From assembly GCA_021186555.1 (NCBI GenBank), contig JAJKFL010000008.1, positions 16,175,936-16,239,935 on the forward strand: 64,000 nucleotides of DNA, in the 5' to 3' direction. The DNA comes from Reticulitermes speratus. Lineage: Eukaryota > Arthropoda > Insecta > Blattodea > Rhinotermitidae. The translations under genes were made by a program, and so were the position numbers. The notes beneath the pieces were generated by a model. That model did no database searches, was not told where the DNA came from, and saw nothing but the letters and a program-made list of their open reading frames with translations. Shown one piece after another: positions 46,433 to 56,514 of the stretch; within the stretch, counting starts at the first letter, position 1, and each line of letters begins with the position of its first letter.

Positions 46433-47102
46433 TGTAATTTTCATTGAACCCCGTTAACTACATCAACAGACTCTTTGAAACGTAAAAGTTATTACGTAGT
46501 TCATGTGCAGTTGTAAATGGTCATTAACACACAGACGTTTATTAAAGGCGCTATGTGCAGAGGTTTTTAGTATTTATTAATGAACGCGATAAAATGTCAA
46601 TGAACTTTGAATGTTGTTAATTAAAATCACAACGGTTATATCATCAGCATTAGGGAACAAAGTGAGCAACAAGCTCAAATTCTGCATAAACCTTTATAAT
46701 GTATTCCAGAAAGTTAATGGCAGCGTAAGTGATGAGTGTAGTCTCATCGTGTTGCAAAGTTGTTATTTCATTTTAATTTATTTTTCACTCTGAGATGAGA
46801 ATTGACCCCTAAACTAAGATTCCACTTACTAGCATCCCACACGTAATTGAGTGATGGATTGACTTGTGGTCATTCATGAGCAATTGCTAGCTATTCGCTT
46901 CAGTGTATAGAAAGCCGAAGCTATCCAGTGGCCCAGTAAAGAGCCCGCTCAATCACAGCAATCTTGTTCATTAAGGACTTCAGCGAAACCTTTTATATTG
47001 CTCGCTCCGTGCACTGTCAATAGTCAGATCACAGTATTCATTCCAACAAAATGCACTGTATTTTTCCCAGATATTTTATATATCAGTATCACTTTGAACA
47101 TG
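46433..47102. other. AT-rich non-coding stretch
   Basis: I see neither a gene nor a known repeat here. Confidence 0.5.
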
Positions 47103-47140
47103 CCTACGTGTTTCGATCCCTTATGGGATCATGATCAGGG
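47103..47140 (-). repeat. Hairpin module (minus strand)
   Basis: On the minus strand: CCCTGATCATGATCCC, AT, AAGGGATCGAAACACGTAGGC. The stem GATCCC/GGGATC sits between flanks similar to those of 43673 and 53126. Confidence 0.65.
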
Positions 47141-47166
47141 AATCACATTAAAGTAACACTGCACAA

Positions 47167-47210
47167 AACCGAACTAGCAATCCATGTGCACATGGATTGC
47201 TAGTTCGGTT
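47167..47210. repeat. Perfect 44-bp palindrome
   Basis: All 22 base pairs of AACCGAACTAGCAATCCATG TG and its complement match with no spacer, centred between 47188 and 47189. The next base outward (47166/47211) does not pair, so the palindrome ends abruptly. TGCTAGTT then recurs just downstream at 47210-47217. Confidence 0.95.
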
Positions 47211-49572
47211 GCTAGTTGTCAGCCTTGTGGTGCAGCCGGTAGCAACAGTGCGAATAGTCTTATAATTGCGGCCTGTGCATTCCAAAGTCTGCACTGTGTT
47301 TCCACACTACGCCCGCACATCTCACGTACTCTGCTGTTGTAAAACTAGTGAAAGTAGAGAGCAGGCTCATAACGGTACATCTGGTCGACTCTGGAGACCA
47401 AGAAAGCTGCTTCCAGAGCGCGCAACATTATGCTCCTGAACGACGTTCTGTTTCATTATCCGAAGCTAATATTCTTGAGAGGAAATGTAGAAGGTAGCAG
47501 AATCGTGCTGTGAACTTCATATTCTGCGAAGAACATGCAGTTGAAAGTTAAGTGTGCAGGCTGAAATTGCTGGTAATTTGATAAGAAAGGAGTTTCCAGA
47601 TGCAGGGAGAGTAGAAAGAAATATTAAAACATCGGCGCTTGCAACAGTTTAATATATAGATACACAGTCCTTTATATATAAATGTAATACAGCCAAACAC
47701 ATTACGTTTATGTAGCTGCAAGTGGGCCTATGTTAGTGTTTCTGCATGGCTGCTACTCGTTATGAGAACGCCATATTATACACTAAATTGCCTTTCTGAA
47801 GAAATAAATTATATGTACTATTGTGGTATTTAGGAAATTAAAAATACAAAATTTAAATTGAAATGGATCTTATATTTTACCCATTGCATGGGGCAATCCG
47901 TATTATTCTTATTTTTGTGCTTGTATTTTATTCTGGATATTTCCTTTACGTGGGCAGTAGGTTCCCTACAGCCTTAATAAAACTTGAACTTTGTCGGAAT
48001 TCGTAATATTTTATTTAGAGATGGAATATAAAATTTGGAGTAAAGCAAGAATATTTTCCAACGGGGCACCTTGAAAATTTTCTTACAAGACCGATTTTGC
48101 TGAGAATGTTGCTAAACGCTATTGTGTTCGCGATGGAAGGATAACGAATTTTAAATATTTAATTTTTGATATTAATATTTGTAGATAATTCTTCAGTTAC
48201 TAAATTTTGGTGTGTTTCTAAAAATCAAGATGGCGCCCATGTTATTTTATTAAGGTCCAGGCTTAGTGAATTTGTCAAGATAACCCTCTGCCTGGTTTGC
48301 CACAAAAAGTAAACAGATATTGTCTGCAACATTTCTTTAGTTTCTGCTTAGGCACAAGGAAGACCTTAACTTACAGTATTTTGTTGGGCGAAATACATAT
48401 GTTTGTACGTTATAAACTCCGTCTCGGATAATCACACTGTTTATTACGTCTTGAAATTTCTTTCTTAGAATAACTATATTCTGTTTTACAGATATACACG
48501 AACACACACATATACACAAACTTAAAATTACAATTCTCATGATTGCAAAAAAAAAAATTCTGCCAGTACGTTTTGTGCGTTTCAGTAAACCCAAATATTC
48601 ACCATTAGTGACGGTCGATATAGGATTGTTAGTGTGTAATATCAACGGAAGTTGTTTTAATGAAACTGCTGAATTCTTTTATGGGTTGTACAACTTTCAA
48701 CCGCAAAATCGCTGCATAAACACGACATAATTACGTTTGTGTATGTGAAGTACTATGAGGCTTCAACATTGCTGTGCGCAGTAATCGTCGGCAAGTACTG
48801 GACGCTTCGAACGTATCACTCTTCAAAGTGTTATTGAGGGTCATATAGCCAGTACAAACAAAATCACATACATACAAAAGTACAGTATTTAATTGCAATT
48901 CAGTTAGCTTCGAATAAAATAAAAAAGTTGATACTAGTTTATGTTGTGGTTTGGATACTTGGGTTGAGAGTATTACTGCGGGTAATGGTGAAATCGCGAA
49001 TCTTTTAAATTAAGGACGATGTTCGATTTAAAAGGAATACTTCGAATAGAGGAGTTAGAGTGCTTTGCTTTCCAGACAAAAATCCGTAGTAATTTACATA
49101 GTAATTTATGTGATTCTCATATTTATGAGAAATCAGTGGGGCAGTTCTGTGTATTATGATAGTGTATGTATTTAATTTATTCGGAGTATTCATAATAATC
49201 CATTTCATTATTCTTGTTAAACAAGCCTGTGTTACAGATCAAAATATCGAATATACAAATTATCTGTAAAGATAACACTCTTTTGAAGGCCTCGCTTAAA
49301 TTATTCCAAACTACTTACCTTTCTACCGCTCGTGCTTGACAGGATTTTAATAATGTTAAGAACTTAAAATGTACTTTAGTGATTTAATGGAAAAGGACGT
49401 AACTAACTAACGAACCAACTAACTAACTAAGTCGGTGGTTCTGTGCCCTTGAGAAATTAATTTTCACTAAGCCACGCAAGGAATTCTTCGCCTTTTTAGC
49501 AATGAAAAGGTATATCATCGTTCTCAACATTGGGACCCTACACCCAATTAAATGAACCCATTGCACATAAAA
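47211..49572. other. AT-rich non-coding stretch
   Basis: No gene or known repeat seen. The minus frame 48337-48645 (102 codons) is short, hydrophobic and unrecognised. Confidence 0.5.
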
Positions 49573-49850
49573 GCAATCCCATTACAGGCCTGGACAGGCC
49601 CTTAGGGTTCCAGGAGGTTGAGGCTTCCAGATTTCTAGACAATCGGCACATGAAGGTGGTAAGGTTGTCAGCCCTACGCACCGGCCGCATTTACCTCCCA
49701 AGAAATATTCCTGGTACTCATTTCTGTCAGAGACTAAGTCGACGCCAGGGCCATAGTGCGACCGAAGGGATTATGTCAATGAAAAATTCCAATGACACCT
49801 TCGGGAATCGAACCCGCGACCTTCCGGCTTGTAGCGCAGTGCTTCAACCG
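49573..49850 (-). mobile_element. SINE B copy 3
   Basis: On the minus strand the B-box GCGGGTTCGATTCCCG lies at about 49803-49818. The body is closest to copy 1, and the extreme 5' head is truncated or rearranged after GGTTGAAGCACTGCGC. The 177-codon plus frame at 49530-50063 runs antisense through it and is not a gene. Confidence 0.85.
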
Positions 49851-49854
49851 TGGC

Positions 49855-49905
49855 AGACTATTTATTTAAGATCCATTTTGTCTTTCCAACTGTTTTTTTT
49901 GCCAT
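49855..49905 (-). mobile_element. Possible family L fragment flanking SINE B3
   Basis: On the minus strand: GTTGGAAAGACAAAATGG then ATCTTAAATAAATAG, close to the L motif AAAATGGATCTTAAAGAAAT and to the left flank of SINE B1 (CCTTAAATAAATAATG). Short and tentative. Confidence 0.4.
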
Positions 49906-50277
49906 GTTTTCCGAGTAAATTTTTAAGGATTTCTTACCTCTCCAGTACCTTGCTCATTTCATTTTTCTTGATCAAATCATTGTATCTCGCAATGTGTAAT
50001 ATGGGAGTACGTGCTATGTTACAGTTAAACACTGCCATAGCGTGGTGGTTAGGAAACACTTAGTTTTATCTATAGCCATAAGTTAACATTTAAATATGTA
50101 TATACAGTACGTTAGGAAAATTGAATAAATATTCCACAGTTTGGAGGTTCTTATCTGGCTGGCCTGACATGCAGGTAACATGAATTTGTCGCAGTTCAGG
50201 ACGTGAAGTAATATGTGGGAGTGAAGAAGCAGTTCTACCCATTCTGAATCTGGCATAAGATTATGAGTAGTCAGATC
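49906..50277. other. Non-coding stretch
   Basis: No gene or known repeat seen. Confidence 0.5.
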
Positions 50278-50425
50278 CACGCCCCGGCCGCTTTACCCAT
50301 GGGGAAATGACAACCGGTACCAAATGAATAGGAGGCGAGTTGGGCCCCAGAGCCGGCCTGCATGCTTTGGAGAAGAGAAAAACCTCTTTTTAGTGCCGCG
50401 AATCTAACCATAGACTATGCAAACT
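50278..50425 (-). mobile_element. SINE C copy 7
   Basis: Antisense SINE C: CCACGCCCCGGCCGCTTTACC, GAGGCGAGTTGGGCCCCAGAGCCGG and a degenerate head ending near 50425. The 3' tail side is missing. Confidence 0.7.
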
Positions 50426-51198
50426 GTTACAAGTAGATATAGGCCTAAATATTTAAGAGCAAACGAGGCCAGGAAACGGATGGACGTGTAACGTAACAAG
50501 AAACAAACGTAAGCCTACGTCATACACGGAAAGAATTGTTAGTTGAAAGTGACAAGACTGTTGGAAACTGTGTTGCTTGTTTGTGTCTAGTATGTAGAAT
50601 GTGCTGAATTCATTGAAAAGGGGGAACTTGTAAAGGAATGCTTCTACTTTTGTGCCTTACAAACAGCCCATTTTTACACTTTTATGGTGGGTCAGTGTGA
50701 ACGAATAATTTGGAATCATTTGAAAGGAAGTGGTCAGTCCTACTGTTACAGAGTTATTAGTCACGAAGATGTACGGAAACATATAACAGCTGCTTCCGAG
50801 GCTGGAGTCAAGTGTGGACCGCCTGAATACTAAGCAACTGTGCGAACTGCAGCCTTTAATAAGCATCGGAGTGTAAGAGAACTTGAAATACCGGAATAGG
50901 CCTAGTCTATATACTGTTAACATTAAAGTGCGTGTGCCGTTATTTCGCAGAACGCCTAGGCATTCCGTACGTCAAATAAATGTTCCAGCTGAAGCAACTA
51001 ATGAAAACAAAATGTACCACAGTAACTAGCAATTTTATATAGTATCTAGGCATTTAATAGAGTAAATGTTTTAGGGCAGTTACAATGTAAAGTAGTATTT
51101 CTTTGCTAAATCTAATATACATTTTAAAAGCCAAGGTGTTGCACAATAATAATAATAATAATAAAGATTAGCTATTTTCTAGACTACCTAGTTAAAAT
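50426..51198. other. AT-rich non-coding stretch
   Basis: No gene seen. TAGGCCTA octamers are at 50440-50447 and 50897-50904. Confidence 0.5.
51145..51164. repeat. (AAT)n microsatellite
   Basis: A short uninterrupted AAT array. Confidence 0.9.
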
Positions 51199-51212
51199 CT
51201 ATATTCTATTAA

Positions 51213-51487
51213 AGGTAAAGTGGTCCCATACAGGCCTTGGCAGGCCCTTAGGGCTCCAGGAAGTCGAGGCTCCCAGGTTTTTAGACAATCGGCACATGAA
51301 GGTGGTAAGGTTGTCAGCCCTACGCACCGGCCGCCTTTACCCCCCAGGAAAGAGTCGACCCCAGGGCCATAGTGCGACCGAAACGATTATGTCAATGAAA
51401 AATTCCAGTGACAACATCGGGAATCGAACCCGCGACGTTCCGGTTTGTAGCGCAGTGCCTCAACCAACTGCGCCACCGCGTGCCCCC
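51213..51487 (-). mobile_element. SINE B copy 4, with perfect target duplication
   Basis: The minus-strand head CACGCGGTGGCGCAGTTGG and B-box GCGGGTTCGATTCCCG lie at the right, with the tail at the left. A perfect 14-bp duplication, CTATATTCTATTAA, flanks it at 51199-51212 and 51488-51501. About 36 bp between CCCCCAGGAAA and GAGTCGACC present in copies 1-3 are deleted. The intact duplication suggests this is the youngest B insertion here. Confidence 0.95.
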
Positions 51488-51501
51488 CTATATTCTATTA
51501 A

Positions 51502-52890
51502 TACTTTAAATTAAACTGTTATTACATATATTGAATATATGCTGTGAAATAACCCAGCTACATGCGTGACAAGTATTGATAAACATAACATTTGTTTTTT
51601 TATTACAGGTAAGAACATTGCTGTGGACTGTCATTTTTATACGGGAGGTCACACGAGTAAGTATATATACATTTGCTGCCTCTGTTGTTATTTTGGTGTA
51701 GGACTGGCTAAGGGCTAAGAACTAAGGCCTGCTCCACTGGGCTTCACTGCCCAGCACACCGAGTACTGGGGGCTGCTCTCCGTAGGTAAAAATGCGGGAG
51801 CATTCTCCTGCGGCTCTGCTCAGTCTACGGAAGTCCCATGCACGACCCTCTTCATATCCCTTTCGAGCTCTCAGCTTCCTTCCTCCATTCTTGTTCCCTA
51901 TATTCACCTCCAGTCGTCTAAATATTCTGTTCATAGGAATGTTGGTAGTGATAACCACATGATGAACTCCGCCACAAGATAGAGAAGGGCAAGAGGGCAA
52001 TATCACAAAACGCTTGGAATAAGCAGTTCCTTACAAGCGGCGACTCCTGACTTATATTCGGTAGGTGCTGAGTGGCCCGAGTGTAGTACGAATTTTAGGA
52101 ATGCTTAGAGTTGTACTTTCTTTTGGCCTGTGCACCTTTATGACTTGGGAGTTTACACACAGCGACAACATTAGGCTACTGTTGTCACAGTCAAAGCGTA
52201 TAATAAATCGCAGTGTGAGGCAGTCCAGGTCTTTACGTGCAGTGCACCATCCTTCCCCTTATCAGTGTTTCCTTGATACCAACATAACATGGGCGTAACA
52301 CTTTATCTCACGTGCAGGTCGACAGCTGGGACAAAAATCATAGAGTGAGCCTTAAGTAACTCAAAAATGTATCACATAACAACGTCACAGCGACAGATAC
52401 AGGTTTTTGGTGGTTGCTTAGCTGGCCGCGGGGGACAATTTTTCACCATGGTGTCTCTTCACCCTTATAAAATTGTCAGCAAATTAAAAAAGTATAAGAA
52501 CCTGAGAAACTGAAACATACCACGGACTTTACACTGCCATGTCTGTAACTAGATGCGAGAATTTAATACCATAGAAATTCGTAAGTGTTGTTGTGCGTTT
52601 CTAAGCTGCATTCATCATATCTGCTTGCTGATGTCACGTCACAGTCTGGTGATTGCATGAATCCACTAGCTCATAGGTTTACACTTCGTTATTATTGTAA
52701 CTGGGAGAGAGTGCTCAGTGGTATTAGCTAAAAGTGGCACAACTCATTTGCCATTTACAGATACTTTGTGGGTGCCTGTGAAGTTTTGCTGTGCTGGAAC
52801 GTTAGATGAGCCGACTCTTACAAACTGTTAGTTTCGGGAGAATCTATATCGGGCTGCTGATGGGTACATGCCATACAGAGTAATTCGTCG
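51502..52890. other. Non-coding stretch with an unrecognised GC-rich frame
   Basis: The minus frame 51722-52006 (94 codons) is GC-richer than its surroundings and contains NKNGGRKLRARKGYEEGRAW and ECSRIFTYGEQPP. I do not recognise it. No supporting exon, domain or second copy is visible in the window, so it may be a fragment of an unknown repeat or of a gene. Confidence 0.4.
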
Positions 52891-52960
52891 TTATCCACAT
52901 ACAGCAACAAATGCACACAATTTGTATAAATCACAAATCATCCATACACATGAACTTTCG

Positions 52961-53163
52961 TACATGTTTCGGAGATAAATCGCCATCCTCAGAGAGATAT
53001 ATACATAGGCATACGAAACCAACATATCTAGTTGGATATTATTTTTGAAATTTAATATTTTATATCTGTGCATTGGTTCAAAACGTCTGTAATATTTCGC
53101 TATATCTATCCTTTGTAATGCGCCTCCCTGAAGATGGCCACATTAGTGGCCGAAATGTGTAGG
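52961..53163. mobile_element. Foldback element with two hairpin modules (G-like)
   Basis: The minus-strand module at 52961-52992 (CTGAGGATGG, stem CGAT/ATCT, CCGAAACATG) faces the plus-strand module at 53126-53163 (CCCTGAAGATGG, stem CCAC/GTGG, CCGAAATGTGTAGG). The inverted arrangement about 130 bp apart suggests a decayed foldback MITE. Outer limits are unclear. Confidence 0.5.
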
Positions 53164-54329
53164 AGGTATACAATGTGTTAATATACTTAAATACAAACTT
53201 ACGCTGAATGCGTTTTACGCTAATTTAGGTCTAAAAGATTGAAAAATATAAAATTAATAAACTATCAACAGTCGAAAATGAAAAAAAGTACATTACGAAT
53301 GAGACCCACAGGCTTAATGGACTGAGATAAAATATAATCAATATGGGAGTAAAAGTACAATTTAGAATCAAAATTACCAGGTCCTTAATACCATCAGTAC
53401 GAGTAATATGAGAACCCCTAGTTTGTATTTAAGGAAAAGGGTGTTAGTTAATAAATAATAATAATAATTAATTCAATTCAATTCAATTCTTGGTTTATTA
53501 ATGTGCCCAGTCAACAGCCAGATGGCCAGTTACAGAAACAGCACAACATACAAACACAAATAACAATGGACAAGGAACAGGACAAAATAAAACTAACACA
53601 ACAAAACAAATAAGTGAGCAAACAATGACTTACTCAAAGAGTTAATAAGAACACCTTAAAATAATGTAATAAAATATTACATCTGACTAAGTGTAACAAA
53701 TTCCCTTCTAAAAACATCCATATTATTACAAATAGAATTTGCCGCAATTACACACCGCCGGAGGGACAGTTTTTATAATATGATAATAATATATAATAAT
53801 AATAATAACAATAATAGAATTATATTAAGAAGTGAAACATTAGATAATTATTATGTTGAAAGGATTAAAAGTATGATAGACTGATGTGATTATTTTAATG
53901 GCTGTTCAGCGACGACATGCCGTCCCACTGCCATGAACGTGTTTACGAAACATATGCACATTCAAATACAGAACTTAGTACCATACTACGTGCGTGTGAT
54001 GCAGCACAACGTGCTCAAAACAGGTCCTGTGTTGAAGCTGCCTTTTAGGCCTTTTACCGTTAAGGCGCACCCAGTTCATTGTTGTTAGCTCCACTTTCTA
54101 CTCCACTTCACATTTTCGAAAAAAAAAGAGCTTTTATACTGAAGCGTGTAGTTATTAAGTGACGACTTTTGAACTGCTTACGTTATATAGACTCAAATTG
54201 TAATATTATTATGAGTGATGAACGGGAAAGGATGTGGGTGGAAGCCCGAGACGAACACCGGAAATAAGAAGCGCGCTTAAAAATTTAAGTCGGGATACTT
54301 AAAGTAACATATTGATTGACACCTAGGCA
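53164..54329. other. AT-rich non-coding stretch with simple repeats
   Basis: AAT and AATTC simple repeats lie at 53453-53489, and further AAT-rich DNA at 53777-53817. No gene seen. Confidence 0.55.
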
Positions 54330-54545
54330 TAGATGAGAAGCGATTAAAACGGATGTTAAGGAAACCGCGTGTGAGGGTGCGGAGTGGATTCAACTGGCTT
54401 AGAATGGGGTTCAGTAGCGGATTGTTGTGAACACAATGATGAAACAACAAGTGCTACAAAATGTGCTGAATTTCTTCCAGGTGTCCTATTTGTCTGTTCA
54501 AGGAGAACTCTTCTATGTAGAATTAGTATGAAGGAGCCTTTTATT
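54330..54545 (+). mobile_element. Non-LTR retrotransposon tail (family L, copy 6)
   Basis: One frame reads TDVKETACEGAEWIQLA, stop, NGVQ, stop, RIVVNTMMKQ, and continues past the expected end as QNVLNFFQVSYLSVQGELF. It lines up with copy 2 (DFKYTGCEEVWDFLAQDRDQWWGIVNTVMS). Stops replace Gln/Trp codons. Overlapping frames of 82 and 100 codons on the two strands are by-products. Confidence 0.6.
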
Positions 54546-55209
54546 TGCTTTGCTGGTTTACATTTGATAAAACGGACAACTTCCTGTTGGAGAGGTACTT
54601 GTACTATAGGTTTGATATTGAGACGGTCATGACCAAAGTTACTCAACATGTTTAGCATAGGCTTCCATAAGATATGTTATAAAACACCAGTTAGTAATCT
54701 TGGGGCTGAAATATGCTGGTCGATATGGACAGTCACACCGTTTTTAATCAACTTGTTGCAATTAGTACAAATAAAACATAAAAGAAGGCTATTATTATGC
54801 CTGCCTGAAAATGTCTGCTGGTGCCAGTTCATGTAAATAACCAGACCAGTGAAGTATTGTCTGTGTATGACGAAACAATATTTGCCACGTCAGTCTCCAT
54901 CCTTGTCTGTTATTTGTACTTGTTTAGCCACCTTAAGCTCATCCTTCCTTGTTTCAGAGCTTTGTACCTGTCTTGCATGTACCGTTCGTCTCGCTTTGTT
55001 ATGTTCTGCTGTGAAACTTTCGCCGTAGAAAGTGAGAGTGCATTCAAGTGGTCATGGACCGCTACATGACGATACAAACACTAAGGCAAATGCAGCACCA
55101 CGACTAATGTGGATTCTCAACACTGAACAACTTTCTGAGAGATGAAACTTTGTGTCCCACAGTTGTTATTCTTCAATTAATAAACATGACTGCTGTTTTA
55201 GACGAGCAC
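54546..55209. other. Non-coding stretch
   Basis: No gene or known repeat seen. Frames of 62 and 82 codons (54648-54836, 54821-55069) have no recognisable content. Confidence 0.5.
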
Positions 55210-55385
55210 AGATTGCTCAGTTTGTGTAGCGATTAGGCCACGGGCTGGACAACCAAAGAACTGTGGCTTGATTTCCGGCAGATGCAAGCGAGTCTTCGCT
55301 TTTCCACAGCATACAGAGAGGCTCTGGGGCCTTCCGAGCCTTCTGTTCAATGGGTGCCAGGGAGCACTTTCTCAGGACTAACTCG
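55210..55385 (+). mobile_element. SINE C copy 8
   Basis: The head TGCTCAGTTTGTGTAGCGATTAG, CCACGGGCTGGACAACC and GGCTTGATTTCCGGCAG (degenerate B-box) leads to TCTGGGGCCTTCCGAGCCTTC. The 3' third is missing. Confidence 0.65.
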
Positions 55386-56280
55386 CAATATCGTGATAAG
55401 TCGTATCAGATTACAGAAAAAATATATGCACACGGGACTTAAAATATTAAAAAACAATTGGAATTATTAAGAGGAATGTTGCTATAAAATGTTTACAGAA
55501 ACGAAACGAGAATATCCGTAGAAGGGACTTCGAAATGCGATAGGTAGGCCTGGGTAAAAAGGGACTTGATAAAACTGGATGCATGAAGACTTAAGTGTAG
55601 AAAGACCATGAGAAGACTGTGATATGCAACTTTGCGCCTTTTAAATGAATCATATTCCATTATTTTATGTTATTCGTACCTTGCATATTCTTACAATTAG
55701 TACATCAAACAACATATGCCCTTGATAAATCACAATTCAACACAAGTATTAAACTTATATTCTGTATGGAGTACGTGTACAAACATCTGTATAAACAGCT
55801 ACGAACCTAAACCTGGAACTGCTCACTTTTAATTTAACAACATTGTAAATTTATGCTTATTAACTCTGTGTATTTTAGAATATTAATATTTTAATCATTC
55901 GAATAAAGGCAATAAAATACCTAGATTGGCGTTTTGGGCTTGTACTCCTTTGCTCTAAATAAATCCCTGATGATAGCACCCGATGACGAAACATGTAGGA
56001 GTTTAATACTTCTCTTGAATTGTATTTTAACACGTTCCTGTGTTGGTTGATATATTAATTAACAGATTCCATTAGTCGCCGTATGTCTTTGTGCCAGTAA
56101 ATTGCCATTATTTTCATTTTGTACGTCGACATCAAACTTTTACGTCTATATCCGTGTTGATTCCCCATCAAAACGTGCTACAATCATTGGTGCTGTTAAT
56201 GGTGTCGTTGGTCTGATGTGCTCATTTTTCGAGATCTGCTGTACGCTAGAATAAACATGCTCATCCTCAAATGTATTGCT
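55386..56280. other. AT-rich non-coding stretch
   Basis: No gene seen. Hairpin-module flanks occur at 55965-55999 (CCCTGATGATAG ... CGAAACATGTAGG) with a weak central stem. Confidence 0.5.
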
Positions 56281-56294
56281 TCAGTAGGATGTAT

Positions 56295-56409
56295 TTTTTT
56301 TTTCCAATGGCTCCGACCCAAGCCCCTCGAGGCTTCACGATCACACACTTTTTAGACACACCACACTCGGTAGGACTCCTCTGGACGAGGGATCAGCTCG
56401 TCGCAGAAA
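56295..56409 (-). mobile_element. SINE A copy 4, 5'-truncated with A-tail and target duplication
   Basis: On the minus strand it begins inside the SINE A body (GATTTCTGCGACGAGCTGATC), continues through GGTGTGTCTAAAAAGTGTGTG and GAAGCCTCGAGG, and ends in about ten A residues. A 14-bp duplication with one mismatch (TCAGTAGGATGTAT at 56281-56294, TCAGTAGGAAGTAT at 56410-56423) shows that it inserted already truncated, by target-primed reverse transcription. Confidence 0.85.
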
Positions 56410-56487
56410 TCAGTAGGAAGTATATTGATGTATATTGTATTAGTGGACAAATGTGCCTATGAATTAGTAGATTTGAGTTCGGTTATC

Positions 56488-56514
56488 TTAGGTTAGGTTA
56501 GGTTAGGTTAGGTT
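56488..56514. repeat. Interstitial telomere-type (TTAGG)5
   Basis: Five exact TTAGG units plus TT. TTAGG is the ancestral arthropod telomere repeat. Here it is internal and short, so it may be a telomerase-mediated break repair scar or a chance microsatellite. Confidence 0.85.

Noticed and set aside
49530-50063. 177-codon plus frame
   Set aside because: It runs antisense through SINE B3. The matching frame in other B copies is broken.
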